From: Petropleomorpha daqingensis
Lineage (GTDB): Bacteria > Actinomycetota > Actinomycetes > Mycobacteriales > Geodermatophilaceae
Direction of reading: 5' to 3'
DNA: 64,000 nucleotides
NCBI RefSeq assembly: GCF_013408985.1
Contig: NZ_JACBZT010000001.1
Coordinates: 5,312,836 to 5,376,835, forward strand
Shown here: positions 23,940 to 34,525 of the stretch, one piece after another
How positions within the stretch are numbered: position 1 is the first letter of the stretch
Layout: every line of letters begins with the position of its first letter
Position numbers and translations under genes: made by a program
The notes under the pieces: generated by a model
What the model was told of the DNA's origin: nothing
What the model saw: only the letters and a program-made list of their open reading frames with translations
Database searches by the model: none

Positions 23940-26582
23940 GTGTCCCATCGCAATCCCCTCCGCCCAGCCGTGCTGGGCCTGACCGTCGGCGCCCTCGCCG
24001 CGGGCGGGCTGGTCCTGGCACCCGCCGCCTCCGCCGCGCCGTCCCCCGACGTCGTCATCAGCGAGGTCTACGGCGGCGGCGGCAACGCCGGCGCCCCCTA
24101 TGCGAACGACTTCATCGAGCTCTACAACCCCACGTCCGCGCCGGTGAGCCTGTCGGGCTGGGCCGTGCAGTACGCCTCCGCGACCGGTACCTCGTGGAGC
24201 GTGACGTCGCTCAGCGGCAGCATCCCGGCCAACGGCCACTACCTCGTGCAGGAGGCCGCCGGCGCGAACACCGCCGCCCCGGCGCTCCCCGCCCCTGACG
24301 CCACCGGCACCCTGGCTCTGAGCGCGACCGCCGGCAAGGTCGCGCTGACGACCGACTCGACCAAGCTCACCGACCGGGGGCTCGGCGCCGCGTCCGTGAA
24401 GGACTTCGTCGGCTTCGGCACCACGGCGAACGCCTACGAGGGCTCCGGCCCGGCGCCGGCCCCGTCCAACGGCACGTCGATCGCCCGGACGGGCGGCGAC
24501 CTGGACCAGAACGCGACCGACTTCGCCACCGGCGCTCCGGGCCCGCAGAACACCGGGACGCCGACGCCCCCCGACGGCGGCACCGATCCCGGCCCGCTGA
24601 CCTGCGACACGACGCCGGTCTCCATCGGCTCGGTGCAGGGTCCCGGCGCCACCAGCCCGGTGGCCGGCTCGACGGTGACCGTGGCCGGCACCGTCGTCGG
24701 CGACCTGCAGGAGGGCGGCTTCGGCGGCGTGTTCGTCCAGGACGGCGGCGACCAGAACACCGCCACCTCCGACGGCATCTTCGTGTTCGGCGGCACCCTG
24801 CCGGCGCTGGTGCCCGGTGACGCGGTCGTCGTCCGCGGCAAGGTCACCGAGTACAACGGCCTGACCGAGCTGGGCTCCCCTACGGCCGTGACCTGCGGCC
24901 ACCCCGGGCTCCCCGCCGCCACGACGCTGCCGCTGCCGTCGTCGGACGCCGACCGCGAGGCGCTCGAGGGCATGCTGGTCGCGCCCGCCGAGGACCTCAC
25001 CGTCACCGAGGTCTACGACCTCAACCGCTACGGCGAGATCCAGCTCGCCCAGGGCGGCCGGCTGATCACGCCGACCGAGGAGGTCGCGCCGGGCCCGGAG
25101 GCCACCGCGCAGGTCGCCGCGAACGCCGCGCGCTCGATCCTGTTCGACGACGGCTCGACGGCCAACGTGTCCAGCAACCCGCCGTTCCTGACCGTCGACG
25201 ACCCGGTGCGGGTCGGCGACACGGCTCACCTGGAGCCCGTCGTCCTCAGCTACGGCTTCGACTCCTGGCTGCTCGAGCCGGCCGACGGCACCGCCGAGGG
25301 GACCACGTTCGCGGCGACCAACCCGCGGCCGGAGGCCCCCCAGGCGGTCGGCGGCGACCTGCGCATCGCCGACTTCAACGTGCTGAACTACTTCGTCGAC
25401 TTCCCGTCGGAGTTCGGCGACGACGCCCGCGGCGCGACCAACGCCGCCGAGCTCGCCCAGCAGCAGACGAAGATCGTCAACGCGCTGGTGGAGCTGGACG
25501 CGGACGTGATCACGCTGCACGAGATCGAGAACTCCGCCGTCCTCACCCCGGACACGCCCTACCGGGCGGTGGAGACGCTGATCGCGGCCCTCGAGAACGC
25601 GGACGGGCACGACTGGGACTACGTGCGCGCCCACGAGGACACCGACGTGATCACCAACGCGATCATCTACCGCACCGACCGGGTGACCACGGTGGGCGGC
25701 CCGCGCATCCCGTCCGACGCGCAGCTCGCCGCCTTCAGCAACGCCCGGACGCCGATCGCGCAGACCTTCCGCGCCGGTGACGAGGTCTTCTCGGTGATCG
25801 CCAACCACCTGAAGTCCAAGGGCAGCTCCTGCGGCACCGGCAACGACGACCCCTCGGTCGGCGGCGCGGGCAACTGCAACGGCGCCCGGGTGGCGCAGGC
25901 GACGGTGCTGCGCGACTTCGCGGCCACTGTCGCCCAGGAGTCCGGCGACCCCGACGTCCTGCTGACCGGTGACTTCAACTCCTACCGCTACGAGCCGCCG
26001 CTCGACGTGCTGCGCGACGCCGGCTTCCAGGAGGTCTGGACGCCGGGTGAGTACAGCTACGTGTTCGACGGCGGCTCGGGCTCGCTGGACCACGTGTTCG
26101 CCACGTCGTCGATGTACCCCAAGATCACCGGCCACACGATCTGGGACATCAACGCGGTCGAGTCCTTCGCCTACGAGTACGACGGCGCCGAGTCGCTGTA
26201 CGCCCCGTACCCCTACCGGGCCAGCGACCACAACCCGACGGTCGTGGGGCTGCGCACCCAGGTGGCGGCGTCGGCGTCGATCTCGAACCCGCAGCCGTTC
26301 CGCGGGGACAAGGTCACCGTGACCGGCACCGGGTTCACCCCTGGGAAGTCGGTCACGGCCACCCTGCCGGCGCAGAACAACCGCGTCGTCGGGACGGCGA
26401 TCGCCGGCCCGGACGGCACGGTGACGATCTCCTTCACGGTCCCGGTGCTGCTGCCGCAGGGCAGCTACCCCGTCGTCCTGACGGCGGCCGACGGGGAGAA
26501 GGCGACCACGTCGTTCTCGCTGTACCCGGTGCTGCAGGAGACGTGGTTGCGGCTGATCGGCTGGCTGGGCGGGAAGCACTGA
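23940..26582 (+). CDS. Secreted ExeM/NucH-type nuclease with lamin-tail domain
   Basis: The 880-residue protein has a Sec signal peptide ending near APAASAAPS, a lamin-tail domain (VVISEVYGGGGNAGAPYANDFIELYNP start), a Ser/Pro-rich linker, an OB-fold NucH-like region (VSIGSVQGPGA to VTCGHPG), then an endonuclease/exonuclease/phosphatase domain beginning LRIADFNVLNYFVDF near residue 475 with LTGDFNSY, SLDHVFATSSM and SDHNPTVVGL motifs. The C-terminus carries an IPT-like domain and ends in TWLRLIGWLGGKH; no LPXTG is seen. It probably degrades extracellular DNA for phosphate or biofilm turnover. GTG 23940 follows AGGAGAC. Confidence 0.92.
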   Translation: MSHRNPLRPAVLGLTVGALAAGGLVLAPAASAAPSPDVVISEVYGGGGNAGAPYANDFIELYNPTSAPVSLSGWAVQYASATGTSWSVTSLSGSIPANGHYLVQEAAGANTAAPALPAPDATGTLALSATAGKVALTTDSTKLTDRGLGAASVKDFVGFGTTANAYEGSGPAPAPSNGTSIARTGGDLDQNATDFATGAPGPQNTGTPTPPDGGTDPGPLTCDTTPVSIGSVQGPGATSPVAGSTVTVAGTVVGDLQEGGFGGVFVQDGGDQNTATSDGIFVFGGTLPALVPGDAVVVRGKVTEYNGLTELGSPTAVTCGHPGLPAATTLPLPSSDADREALEGMLVAPAEDLTVTEVYDLNRYGEIQLAQGGRLITPTEEVAPGPEATAQVAANAARSILFDDGSTANVSSNPPFLTVDDPVRVGDTAHLEPVVLSYGFDSWLLEPADGTAEGTTFAATNPRPEAPQAVGGDLRIADFNVLNYFVDFPSEFGDDARGATNAAELAQQQTKIVNALVELDADVITLHEIENSAVLTPDTPYRAVETLIAALENADGHDWDYVRAHEDTDVITNAIIYRTDRVTTVGGPRIPSDAQLAAFSNARTPIAQTFRAGDEVFSVIANHLKSKGSSCGTGNDDPSVGGAGNCNGARVAQATVLRDFAATVAQESGDPDVLLTGDFNSYRYEPPLDVLRDAGFQEVWTPGEYSYVFDGGSGSLDHVFATSSMYPKITGHTIWDINAVESFAYEYDGAESLYAPYPYRASDHNPTVVGLRTQVAASASISNPQPFRGDKVTVTGTGFTPGKSVTATLPAQNNRVVGTAIAGPDGTVTISFTVPVLLPQGSYPVVLTAADGEKATTSFSLYPVLQETWLRLIGWLGGKH

Positions 26583-26603
26583 TCTCCCCCCGCTGACCCA
26601 CCA

Positions 26604-26647
26604 CGGCGGCCGCGTCGCCCGGAACCCTCCGGGTGGCGCGGCCGCCG
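26604..26647 (+). terminator. Terminator after the nuclease gene
   Basis: CGGCGGCCGCG (26604-26614) pairs perfectly with CGCGGCCGCCG (26637-26647), with an inner CCCGG/CCGGG stem. It lies 21 bases after the stop codon and ends 12 bases before the msrB ATG, separating the two genes. Confidence 0.85.
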
Positions 26648-26659
26648 TACCGTTTGGTC

Positions 26660-27085
26660 ATGACCGCATCCGCTGAGCAACAGCCGAAGGTCGCCAAGAC
26701 CGACGAGGAGTGGCGGGCCCAGCTCGCGCCGGAGGAGTACGCGGTGCTGCGGCAGGCCGGCACCGAACGGCCCTGGACCGGCGAGTACGTCGACACCAAG
26801 ACCGTCGGCGTCTACAGCTGCCGGGCCTGCGGGGCCGAGCTGTTCCGGTCGGAGACGAAGTTCGACTCGCACTGCGGCTGGCCGTCGTTCTGGGAGCCGT
26901 CGGCGTCGGACAACGTGGTCCTGCGCGAGGACCGCGGCTACGGGATGGTGCGCACCGAGGTGCTCTGCGGCACCTGCCACAGCCACCTCGGCCACGTCTT
27001 CGACGACGCCCCGCAGACGCCGACCGGCGACCGCTACTGCATCAACTCGCTCTCGATCCGCCTCGAGCCCGCCAACGGAGGCTGA
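26660..27085 (+). CDS. msrB: Peptide-methionine (R)-S-oxide reductase
   Basis: MsrB repairs methionine-R-sulfoxide in proteins. The 141-residue protein has the two zinc CxxC pairs (CRAC near residue 55, CGTC near 104), [10 protein letters not shown], and the catalytic Cys in DRYCINSLS near residue 126, all as in standard MsrB of 130-150 residues. It acts in the cytoplasm. ATG 26660 is the family start. It faces hemQ tail to tail across a long terminator; the msrB-hemQ-hemG-hemE order is known from other actinobacteria. Confidence 0.97.
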   Translation: MTASAEQQPKVAKTDEEWRAQLAPEEYAVLRQAGTERPWTGEYVDTKTVGVYSCRACGAELFRSETKFDSHCGWPSFWEPSASDNVVLREDRGYGMVRTEVLCGTCHSHLGHVFDDAPQTPTGDRYCINSLSIRLEPANGG

Positions 27086-27115
27086 GCGCGCAGGTTTTCT
27101 GCGCTCTCAGCCTCC
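27077..27115. terminator. Bidirectional terminator between msrB and hemQ
   Basis: A 17-base stem (27077-27093 with 27099-27115, one mismatch) with loop GTTTT overlaps the msrB stop codon and ends two bases before the hemQ stop. The tight fit between convergent genes supports a shared terminator. Confidence 0.88.
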
Positions 27116-27117
27116 AC

Positions 27118-27837
27118 TTACGCCAGGTCGGCCACGAGCTCGGCGACCGGCTTGCGGACGCCGGTGTAGAACGGCACCTCTTCGCGGACGTGCCGGCGGG
27201 CGGTCGCGGCGCGCAGCTCGCGCATGAGGTCGACGATGCGGTGCAGCTCGTCGGCCTCGAAGGCGAGCATCCACTCGTAGTCGCCGAGCGCGAAGGCGGC
27301 GACGGTGTTGGCCCGGACGTCGGGGTAGTCGCGGGCCATCTTCCCGTGCTCGGCGAGCATGAACCGCCGCTCCTCGTCGGGCAGCAGGTACCACTCGTAG
27401 GAGCGCACGAACGGGTAGACGCACACGAAGCGGCGCGGCTCCTCCTCGGCGAGGAACGCCGGGATGTGGCTCTTGTTGAACTCCGCCGGCCGGTGCAGCG
27501 CCATCTGCGACCACACCGGGTCGAGCCGGCGCCCCAGGGCGGTGCGGCGCAGCCGGCCGTAGGCCTCCTGCAGCGCCTCCGCCGACGACGCGTGCCACCA
27601 GACCATCAGGTCGGCGTCGGCGCGCAGGCCCGAGACGTCGTAGGTGCCGCGGACGACGACGTCCTTGCCGGCGAGCTCGTCGAACAGGGCCTGGACCTCG
27701 TCGGCCGCGGCGGGGCGCTCGTCGTCGGCGAGCGGGCGGGCGAGGCGGAACACCGACCACATCGTGTAGCGGATCGAGGCGTTGAGCTCGTTGGCCCGCT
27801 TGCCGACGCTGCGCTGGTCGCTCTGCTGCTCGCTCAT
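27118..27837 (-). CDS. hemQ: HemQ, coproheme decarboxylase (chlorite dismutase-like)
   Basis: HemQ converts coproheme to protoheme with hydrogen peroxide, the last step of the coproporphyrin-dependent heme route of actinobacteria and firmicutes. The 239-residue protein begins with the actinobacterial start ([17 protein letters not shown]), contains [53 protein letters not shown] and [25 protein letters not shown], all typical (short parts quoted). The ATG at 27835-27837 is at the family position. In related genomes it directly follows hemG; here a regulator and two other genes separate them. Confidence 0.95.
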   Translation of the reverse strand: MSEQQSDQRSVGKRANELNASIRYTMWSVFRLARPLADDERPAAADEVQALFDELAGKDVVVRGTYDVSGLRADADLMVWWHASSAEALQEAYGRLRRTALGRRLDPVWSQMALHRPAEFNKSHIPAFLAEEEPRRFVCVYPFVRSYEWYLLPDEERRFMLAEHGKMARDYPDVRANTVAAFALGDYEWMLAFEADELHRIVDLMRELRAATARRHVREEVPFYTGVRKPVAELVADLA

Positions 27838-27893
27838 GGCCTCATTGTCCCTCCCGCCGGTGGCCGTCCCGGCGGCCACCGGCGAGACGCGGG

Positions 27894-28403
27894 TCACGGC
27901 AGGGAAGGGGTGAGCCAGGCGTCGACCTCGATCCGGACGGTCCGCCCGATGAGGATCGACGGCGCCCGGATGCCGACCGACCTGCGGTCCAGCTCGCCCG
28001 TGGCGCGGACCCGCAGCCAGGGGCCGTCGGTCTCGGCGGCGCCGGTCACGGTCAGCGGCGCCGACGTGCCGCGCACCGAGAGCACACCCTCGGCGGTCCA
28101 CGAGCCGTCGTCCCGCGGGGTGAACCGCTCCGCCGTCCAGACCATCGTGGGGTGCCGGTCGATGTCGAGCAGGCGCGGTTTGCGCAGATCGGCGTCCCGC
28201 CTGGCGATCCCGGTGTCGAGGCTGTTCAGGTCCATCTCGGCCCGCACCGCCGCCGGGCAGCCCTCGGCGTCGAGCCGCAGCTCGCCCCAGCTGCAGGCGA
28301 CCGAGCCGTGCGCCTGCGTGCCGAGGTTGCCCACCGAGAAGGTGACCCGCGTGCGGCTGTCGGAGACGGTCCACGTCCCGGCGGCCAGCAGCGGGGCGGT
28401 CAC
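27894..28403 (-). CDS. YceI family protein (cytoplasmic form)
   Basis: The 169-residue protein has the YceI lipocalin-like pattern: [16 protein letters not shown] at the start, then [30 protein letters not shown] and [14 protein letters not shown]. Unlike E. coli YceI it has no signal peptide, like other actinobacterial members. Family members bind isoprenoids or polyisoprenoid quinones in a beta-barrel; the biological role is uncertain. The GTG overlaps the stop codon of the upstream gene (GTGA at 28400-28403), so they are translated together. Confidence 0.88.
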   Translation of the reverse strand: MTAPLLAAGTWTVSDSRTRVTFSVGNLGTQAHGSVACSWGELRLDAEGCPAAVRAEMDLNSLDTGIARRDADLRKPRLLDIDRHPTMVWTAERFTPRDDGSWTAEGVLSVRGTSAPLTVTGAAETDGPWLRVRATGELDRRSVGIRAPSILIGRTVRIEVDAWLTPSLP

Positions 28404-28909
28404 GACCGCACCGCCTGCGGGATGTCCGCACGCACGACGCGGCCGAGCACGGCGCGGTCGAGGCCCGGCAGCAGGGCGCGGTCCTCGCCGGGCAGCAGCG
28501 GGGTGTTCTGGATGCGGTCGCTGACCTCGGTGTGCGTCTCCAGGTCGGTGGCCGTGCCGACCACGACGATGCGATGGTCGGCGGACCGGAACACCAGCAC
28601 GCCCACGAGGCCCTCGACGTCGCGGATCGCCGGGTCGATCCGCTCCCGGCCGCCGCGCTCGGCGGCCTCGGCCACGGCCGGGTTCCCGGCGCTGTTGACC
28701 CAGCCGACCTGGGCGAACAGGGGGGTGCGGCCGGCGGCGGGGCCGTCGGTCCGGTCGACCAGGCGGTAGACGCGCTCACCGGCCGGCGCGGACTGCTCGT
28801 CCGGCCAGAACGCGATCGTGGTGCTCCCCGAACCGTCGAGGTGCGCGACCTCGATCGCGCCCGCGGGTGCCGCGCCGCTCGGCGGGGTGGGGTGGACGGT
28901 GGCGAACAC
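28400..28909 (-). CDS. Hypothetical protein co-translated with YceI
   Basis: From GTG 28907-28909 (GGGAGCACCCC before it) the gene encodes 169 residues with an alpha/beta look: [76 protein letters not shown]. This may be a dimeric alpha-beta barrel of the antibiotic biosynthesis monooxygenase type, but that is a guess from secondary structure. Upstream sequence in frame is not conserved-looking, so the longer start was rejected. It heads a two-gene unit divergent from the LAL regulator. Confidence 0.7.
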   Translation of the reverse strand: MFATVHPTPPSGAAPAGAIEVAHLDGSGSTTIAFWPDEQSAPAGERVYRLVDRTDGPAAGRTPLFAQVGWVNSAGNPAVAEAAERGGRERIDPAIRDVEGLVGVLVFRSADHRIVVVGTATDLETHTEVSDRIQNTPLLPGEDRALLPGLDRAVLGRVVRADIPQAVRS

Positions 28910-28929
28910 GGGGTGCTCCCTCCGGTTCG

Positions 28930-28950
28930 GGGACCGGTGGTTCCGGTCCC
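28930..28950. promoter_or_regulatory. Inverted repeat in the LAL/YceI-unit divergent region
   Basis: GGGACCGG-TGGTT-CCGGTCCC is a perfect 8-5-8 inverted repeat 21 bases upstream of the start at 28909, in the 151-base region shared with the LAL regulator. It shares the 11-mer GGTTCCGGTCC with the nuclease leader hairpin at 23901-23911. An operator or a 5' UTR hairpin are both possible. Confidence 0.45.
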
Positions 28951-29060
28951 GGCGCGGAGAACGATCCGGCGGCGAACGGGCCGCGACATCCGTGGAACCA
29001 CGCAACCGCGCCACTGAAACGGGCTACGCAGGGCACCCGGCCGCCGGGATACTGCGCGCC

Positions 29061-31841
29061 GTGTTCGTCGGACGCGCGGCCGAGCTCGCGGAGCTCGCGG
29101 GGCGCCTCGCCGCGGTCGCGGACGACCGGGGCGGGCTGCTGCTGCTCTCGGGGCCGGCGGGCATCGGCAAGACCCGCACCGTGGAAGAGGCGGTGGCCGG
29201 CACACCCGCGGTGGCCTGGGGCCGGTGCGTGGACGACCCGGGCGCTCCCCCGCTGTGGCCGTGGCGCCGGGTGATGCGCGCGCTGCCCGCCGTCCGGGCG
29301 GTGGTCGACGGAGCGCTGTCGGGCGTCGAGGGGGCCGCCGATCTCGAGGCCGCCCGCTTCGCCCTGGTCGCCACCACCACCGAGGCGCTGCTCGACGCCG
29401 CCGAACCCGGCGGGCTGGTCGTCGTCCTGGAGGACCTGCACTGGGCCGACGAGACGTCGCTGCGGCTGCTGCGGCACCTCGCCGGCGAGCTGCCCCGCTC
29501 CCGGCTTCTGGTGATCGGCACCTACCGCGACCCGTCCGGCCCGGCCGGCGAGCGGCTGGACGCGGTGCTCCCCGAACTGCTGCGCGGGCCGGCCACCCGC
29601 GCGCTGCCCCTCGCCCCGCTGACCGAGGACGACGTCCGCGCCTACCTGCCCGGGGCCCCGGACGACGCGGTCCGGGCCGCCCACCGGCGCAGCGGCGGCA
29701 ACCCGCTCTACCTGCGGGCGGTGGCACGGGCGCCGGCGGACGGCGCCGACGACGGCGGCACCGAGCTCCGGCACCTGGTCCGGACGACGCTCACCGCGCT
29801 GCCGCCCACCGCCCTGGACCTGCTCGACAGCGCCTCCGTCCTCGGCGAGGAGGTCGACGCCGGCCGGCTGGCCGCCGTCACCGCCCGCGCGGCGGACGGG
29901 GTCGGGGCCGATCTCGACGCCGCGGTGGCGGCCGGCGTGCTGACCGCGGTGCCGGACCTCCCGGGACGGCGGCGTTTCGCCCACGCGGTCGTGCGCGACG
30001 CCATCTACGCCGACCTCTCCCCCAGCCGGCGCGAGGAGCTGCACCGCCGCGCGGCCGTGGCGCTCGAGCAGTTCACCGGGGACGACGACTCCGGGGCCGG
30101 CGTGGTCGCCGGCCACTGGCTGCGCGCGGCCTCGGACGGGCCGGAGCTGCTCCGGGCGGCGTCCTGGGCCCGGCGCGCCGCGACGGCGGCCACCCGGTCC
30201 CTGGCCTTCGACGAGGCCGCCCGGTTCCTGGCGACCGCGCTGGACGCCGCGGAGCGCGCCGGGACGGAGCCCGGCGAGCGTGCCGAGCTGCTGCTCGAAC
30301 TGGCCACCGCGGAGTTCCGGGCCGGGCGGTTCGGCGAGAGCCTGGTGCACGCCACCGCCGCCTCCGACGCCGCGGCGGCGTGCGGCCGGAGCGATCTGCT
30401 GGCCCCCGCCGCGCTCACGGTCCACGACATCGCCGCCCCCGGCTTCCCCCCGGCGGTGATGCGCATGTGCGAACGGGCGCTCGCGGTCCCCTCGCTACCC
30501 CCGGCGCTGCGCGCCCGGCTGCTCGCCCAGTCGGCCTCGGTGCTCGCCGACGCCGGACGGATCGGCGCCGCCGCGGCCCACTCCGCCGAGGCCCTCGCGC
30601 TGGCCGAGCGCAGCGGGGACCCGGAGGCGGTGCTCGATGCCGTCCGCGCCCGCATGAAGGCCAGCCCCGCCGCCCTCGACCGGCAGGAGCGGATGCGGCT
30701 CGGGCTGCTGGCGATCGAGCACGCCGCGACGACGGGGCAGCCCCTGGTCGAGCTGTGGGGCGCCAAGTGGCGGATCGACGCGGCGTTGGAGGTCGGCGAC
30801 GGCGCGATCGTGGAGGACGAGCTGGCCCGGGTCACCGCGCTGGCCCGGCGCACCCGGCTGCCGCTGGTCCGGTGGCACGACCTGCGGCTGCGGGCGTCGG
30901 TCGCGGCGCTGTACGGCCGGTTCGACGAGGCGATGGCGCTCAACGACGAGGCGCGGGTCATCGGCGAGGAGGAGCTCGCGCAGGACATCTCGGCAGCGGG
31001 CATGTCGGCCGCGTTCCTGTACCAGCACGCGCTGGTCACCGGTGTGGAGCTGGACGTCGAGCGCTTCGCGCCGCGGCTCCTCGAGACCGCGGGTGACACT
31101 CCGATCGTCCTGACCAGCCGGGCGGCGGTCTCCCTCGTGAGCGGGCGGCGCGAGGAGGCGGCGGCGCGCTACGCGCAGCTGCGGCCGCGGATGGCCGAAC
31201 GCGACTTCGTCGAGGCGGCCGGCGTGGCCGAGAGCCTCGTCCCCCTAGTCGAGCAGTTCGGGGACGCCGGGGCGGCGCGAGATCTGGCGGCGGTCCTCGC
31301 CGGCATGCCGACGATCGCGGCCGGGGGCGCCGGGGTCTACTGCTCCGGGTCGCCGGACGCCCTGCGGGGGCGGCTCGCCGTCGTCCGGGAGGAGTGGGAC
31401 GAGGCGGTGGCGCGGTTCGAGGAGGCGCTGGCCTCCGACAGCCGCACGGGAGCCCTCCCCGCCGTGGTCAACGACCGCGTCGGGCTGGCGGGGGCGCTCC
31501 TCGGGCGCGGGCGGGCCGTCGACCTGCCGCGGGTCCGCGAGCTGGCATCGGCCGCCCGGACCGAGGCGCACCGGCTGGGCATGCCCGGGCCCGAACGGCG
31601 GGCGGCCGTGCTGGTGGAGCGGGCGGGCCGGGCGGCCCGCGCGGCGGACCCGCTCACCGATCGGGAGCGGGAGATCGCCGCGCTCGTCGCCCAGGCGCTG
31701 TCCAACCGGCAGATCGCCGAGCGGCTGGTCCTCTCGGAGCGCACGGTCGAGAGCCACGTGCGCAACATCCTGGCCAAGCTCGGGCTGGCCAACCGGACAG
31801 AGCTGGCGACGAGGGTCAGCGGGCCTTCCGTGCGCCGCTGA
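29061..31841 (+). CDS. LAL-type regulator (ATPase plus LuxR helix-turn-helix)
   Basis: The 926-residue protein is a large ATP-binding regulator of the LuxR family. It starts with [12 protein letters not shown], has a Walker A GPAGIGKT at residues 31-38, a Walker B-like [12 protein letters not shown] near residue 123, a long helical/TPR-like middle, and a C-terminal LuxR domain ([49 protein letters not shown]; short parts quoted). Such proteins activate transcription in response to small ligands. Its target is unknown; the divergent two-gene YceI unit is the natural candidate. It is inserted, in opposite direction, inside the hemE-hemG-hemQ block. The GTG at 29061 gives the usual N-terminus. 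Confidence 0.92.
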   Translation: MFVGRAAELAELAGRLAAVADDRGGLLLLSGPAGIGKTRTVEEAVAGTPAVAWGRCVDDPGAPPLWPWRRVMRALPAVRAVVDGALSGVEGAADLEAARFALVATTTEALLDAAEPGGLVVVLEDLHWADETSLRLLRHLAGELPRSRLLVIGTYRDPSGPAGERLDAVLPELLRGPATRALPLAPLTEDDVRAYLPGAPDDAVRAAHRRSGGNPLYLRAVARAPADGADDGGTELRHLVRTTLTALPPTALDLLDSASVLGEEVDAGRLAAVTARAADGVGADLDAAVAAGVLTAVPDLPGRRRFAHAVVRDAIYADLSPSRREELHRRAAVALEQFTGDDDSGAGVVAGHWLRAASDGPELLRAASWARRAATAATRSLAFDEAARFLATALDAAERAGTEPGERAELLLELATAEFRAGRFGESLVHATAASDAAAACGRSDLLAPAALTVHDIAAPGFPPAVMRMCERALAVPSLPPALRARLLAQSASVLADAGRIGAAAAHSAEALALAERSGDPEAVLDAVRARMKASPAALDRQERMRLGLLAIEHAATTGQPLVELWGAKWRIDAALEVGDGAIVEDELARVTALARRTRLPLVRWHDLRLRASVAALYGRFDEAMALNDEARVIGEEELAQDISAAGMSAAFLYQHALVTGVELDVERFAPRLLETAGDTPIVLTSRAAVSLVSGRREEAAARYAQLRPRMAERDFVEAAGVAESLVPLVEQFGDAGAARDLAAVLAGMPTIAAGGAGVYCSGSPDALRGRLAVVREEWDEAVARFEEALASDSRTGALPAVVNDRVGLAGALLGRGRAVDLPRVRELASAARTEAHRLGMPGPERRAAVLVERAGRAARAADPLTDREREIAALVAQALSNRQIAERLVLSERTVESHVRNILAKLGLANRTELATRVSGPSVRR

Positions 31842-32028
31842 CCAGGTCGGCCCGGGCTCGGCGGCAGTCGTCGCAGACGGCCATCCAGACGCTGTGCCGC
31901 AGGCACCGGACAGGTCGGTCGGGGATGAGCTTCTTCTTGTCGAGGTCGTGCTGGTGGATCACCCCGGACTCAACGGCGTCGGCCTTCCCAGGATGCCCGG
32001 TCGCGACGGTGTCTCCCGCCACGTTCAC
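31816..32028 (-). CDS. Small cysteine-containing protein coupled to hemG
   Basis: The GTG at 32026-32028 overlaps the hemG stop (GTGA), a coupling arrangement used throughout this genome. The 70-residue product has an acidic/His N-terminal half and a C-terminal part RCLRHSVWMAVCDDCRRARADL with three cysteines, two as CDDC, suggesting metal binding. It overlaps the convergent LAL gene end by 26 bases. I recognise no family. The junction suggests it was co-transcribed with hemE-hemG. Confidence 0.5.
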   Translation of the reverse strand: MNVAGDTVATGHPGKADAVESGVIHQHDLDKKKLIPDRPVRCLRHSVWMAVCDDCRRARADLVSGARKAR

Positions 32029-33383
32029 AGGAGCGCGTCGACGGCGCGGTGCGCGTCGCTGATGCAGGCGGGGACGCCGACCCCCTCGAACGCGGCGCCG
32101 GCGATCGCCAGCCCCGGCACCTCGGCGACCGCGGCCCGGATCGCGGCGACCCGCGCGGGGTGCCCGACCTGGTACTGCGGCAGGCCACCGCCCCAGCGCT
32201 GCAGCGCCGTCTGCACCGGTTCGGGCCGGTCGAGCTGCAGCAGGTCGGCGACGTCGGCGACGACGGCGGCGGTGAGGTCGTCGTCGTCCCGCTGGAGCTG
32301 GGCCTCGTCGCGGAACCGGCCGACCGACGCGCGCACCAGCAGACCCTCGCCGAGATGCGGCCACTTGGCCGACGAGACGGTGACCCCCTTGACCAGCCGG
32401 CCGGTGACCGGAGGGACGAGCAGCCCCGATCCGGCCGCGACCTGCTGCGGGGGGAAGGCCATCGCGACGACGGCCATCGACGCGTACGGGATAGCGCTCA
32501 GCGGCTCGACCGCCTCCGGCACGACCGCCGACAGCAGCCGGGCCGACTTCTGCGCGGGTGCGGTGACCAGCACCGCATCGGCGGTCAGGGTCTCCGGCCG
32601 GGCGGCCGGGCCGATCGAGAGCTCGAACCCGCCCTCGATCCGCCGCAGCCCGTGCACCGGGTTGCCGAGCCGCACGTCGGCGCGAGCGGCGGCGACCAGC
32701 GCCTCGGGCAGCGCACCGATGCCGTCGGAGACGGTCACGAACACCGGCCCGTCGGCGTCGCCGCGGCTGCGGGCGCCGGCGTCACGGGCGGCGGCCGCGG
32801 CGGCCAGCACCGACCCGGCGCGCGGCAGCTGACCGGCCAGCGCCGGCATGGTCGCGGCCAGCGACAGCTCGTCGGCGCGCCCGGCGTAGACGCCGCCGAG
32901 CAGCGGCTCGACCAGCCGGTCGACCACCTCGTCGCCGAGCCGCTCGCGCAGCAGCACCCCGACGCCGACGTCGCCCTCGAGCGTCACCGGGGGCAGGTCG
33001 GACTCGGCACGCACCCGCGCGACGCCGTCCGGCGACAGGAATCCCTCGAGGTCGTCGGCCGAGGCGGGCACGCCGAGCACGGTCCCGGCCGGCAGCGGGT
33101 GCCGCCCGTCGGGCAGGACGACGGAGGCCTGCGTCGTCGCCGGCGCGACGAGCTGATCGGCCAGCCCGAGCTGCTCGACCAGGCGCACCGCCTCGGGAAC
33201 CCGCGCGAGCATGGCCTCGGGGCCGGTGTCGTACCAGTGCCCGGCGAGCCGGATGCGGCGCAGCTTGCCGCCGATCCGGTCGCCGGCCTCGAGGACGACG
33301 ATCTCGTCGTCCGGACGGCGCCGCCGCCACTCGTACGCGGCGGCCAGACCGGTGATCCCGGCCCCGACGATCGCGATCCTCAT
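32025..33383 (-). CDS. hemG: Coproporphyrinogen III oxidase (HemG/HemY/CgoX type)
   Basis: This FAD enzyme oxidises coproporphyrinogen III to coproporphyrin III in the actinobacterial heme route (long called protoporphyrinogen oxidase HemY/HemG). The 452-residue protein opens with the FAD-binding [32 protein letters not shown] near residue 32, and ends with the conserved [26 protein letters not shown] motif (short part [12 protein letters not shown]). It has no signal peptide and lies in the cytoplasm or at the membrane surface. Its ATG overlaps the hemE stop at 33380-33383. The gene after it is the small cysteine protein; hemQ is 4 kb further downstream. Confidence 0.95.
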   Translation of the reverse strand: MRIAIVGAGITGLAAAYEWRRRRPDDEIVVLEAGDRIGGKLRRIRLAGHWYDTGPEAMLARVPEAVRLVEQLGLADQLVAPATTQASVVLPDGRHPLPAGTVLGVPASADDLEGFLSPDGVARVRAESDLPPVTLEGDVGVGVLLRERLGDEVVDRLVEPLLGGVYAGRADELSLAATMPALAGQLPRAGSVLAAAAAARDAGARSRGDADGPVFVTVSDGIGALPEALVAAARADVRLGNPVHGLRRIEGGFELSIGPAARPETLTADAVLVTAPAQKSARLLSAVVPEAVEPLSAIPYASMAVVAMAFPPQQVAAGSGLLVPPVTGRLVKGVTVSSAKWPHLGEGLLVRASVGRFRDEAQLQRDDDDLTAAVVADVADLLQLDRPEPVQTALQRWGGGLPQYQVGHPARVAAIRAAVAEVPGLAIAGAAFEGVGVPACISDAHRAVDALL

Positions 33384-34414
33384 CGCGCGGACAGCTCGTG
33401 GACCAGCTCGACGACGTGGGTCAGCATCCCCGGATCGGTGTCCGGCAGGACGCCGTGGCCCAGGTTGAACACGTGCCCACGGGCGGCGCGGCCCTGCTCG
33501 ACGACCCGGCGCACCTCGCGGTCCACGGTCTCCCGGTCGGCGAGCAGCACGGCCGGGTCGAGGTTGCCCTGCAGCGAGTAGCCGGGCCCGACCCGGCGGG
33601 CGGCCTCGTCCAGCGGCACCCGCCAATCGACCCCGACGACGTCGGCCCCGGCGTCGCCGATCAGCGGCAGCAGCTCACCCGTGCCGACCCCGAAGTGGAT
33701 GCGGGGGACGTCGCGCTCCCCCAGCCCGTCGAAGACCGCGCGCGAGTGCGGCAGCACCCGCTCGGCGTAGTCCGCGGCCGACAGCACGCCGGCCCACGAG
33801 TCGAACAGCTGCACGGCGACCGCGCCGGCGTCGACCTGGGCGCGCAGGAAGGTCGCCGCGGAGACGGCCAGCCGGTCCAGGAGCCGCGACCACGCCTCGG
33901 GCTCGGCGTACATGAACGCCTTGGTGCGCGCGTGCTCCTTCGACGGACCCCCCTCGATCAGGTAGGTGGCCAGCGTGAACGGCGCACCGGCGAAGCCGAT
34001 CAGCGGCGTCGGCCCGAGCTCGGCGACCAGCTGGCGGACGGCGGTCTGCAAGAACACCAGCCGCTCCGGCTCCAGCGGCGGCAGCGCGTCGACGTCGGCG
34101 ACCGAACGCACCGGATCGGCCACGACCGGGCCCACACCCGGCTTGATCTCGATGTCGACGCCCGCCACCACCAGCGGCAGCACGATGTCGGAGAACAGGA
34201 TCGCCGCGTCCACGCCGTGCCGGCGCACCGGCTGCAGGGTGATCTCGGTGACCAGGTCCGGGTCCTGGCAGGCCTCGAGCATCGCGGTCCCGGCCCGCAG
34301 CGCGCGGTACTCGGGCAGCGACCGGCCGGCCTGGCGCATGAACCACACAGGGGTGCGGTCCACGGGGAGTCCCCGGGCGGCGCGGACGAGACGGGAGTCG
34401 GCGGCGGTGCTCAC
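33380..34414 (-). CDS. hemE: Uroporphyrinogen decarboxylase
   Basis: HemE removes four carboxyl groups from uroporphyrinogen III to give coproporphyrinogen III. The 344-residue protein has the signature [16 protein letters not shown] (near residue 22), ILFSDIVLP with the catalytic-region aspartate, [12 protein letters not shown] and [10 protein letters not shown], and normal length. It is cytoplasmic. The GTG at 34412-34414 follows GGGAGGATGGG. It starts the hemE-hemG unit and is divergent from the DUF3000 gene, as in other actinobacteria. Confidence 0.97.
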   Translation of the reverse strand: MSTAADSRLVRAARGLPVDRTPVWFMRQAGRSLPEYRALRAGTAMLEACQDPDLVTEITLQPVRRHGVDAAILFSDIVLPLVVAGVDIEIKPGVGPVVADPVRSVADVDALPPLEPERLVFLQTAVRQLVAELGPTPLIGFAGAPFTLATYLIEGGPSKEHARTKAFMYAEPEAWSRLLDRLAVSAATFLRAQVDAGAVAVQLFDSWAGVLSAADYAERVLPHSRAVFDGLGERDVPRIHFGVGTGELLPLIGDAGADVVGVDWRVPLDEAARRVGPGYSLQGNLDPAVLLADRETVDREVRRVVEQGRAARGHVFNLGHGVLPDTDPGMLTHVVELVHELSAR

Positions 34415-34525
34415 GTCCGCCCATCCTCCCAGAACGTTCCGGCCACCCTTCGCGACCAGGGGATTACGGACGGGAACGGGCAGGCCGTGCGCGGCGTGGC
34501 GGCCCCACAGCGGCCGTTTCGGCCC

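Noticed and set aside
24000..26579. Long antisense frame opposite the nuclease gene
   Set aside because: The nuclease frame has full domain structure; the antisense product is low-complexity and carries no motif.
34432..34439. GAACGTTC as a LexA (SOS) box upstream of hemE
   Set aside because: The actinobacterial SOS box needs GAAC and GTTC separated by about four bases; here they touch, and hemE is not an SOS gene.
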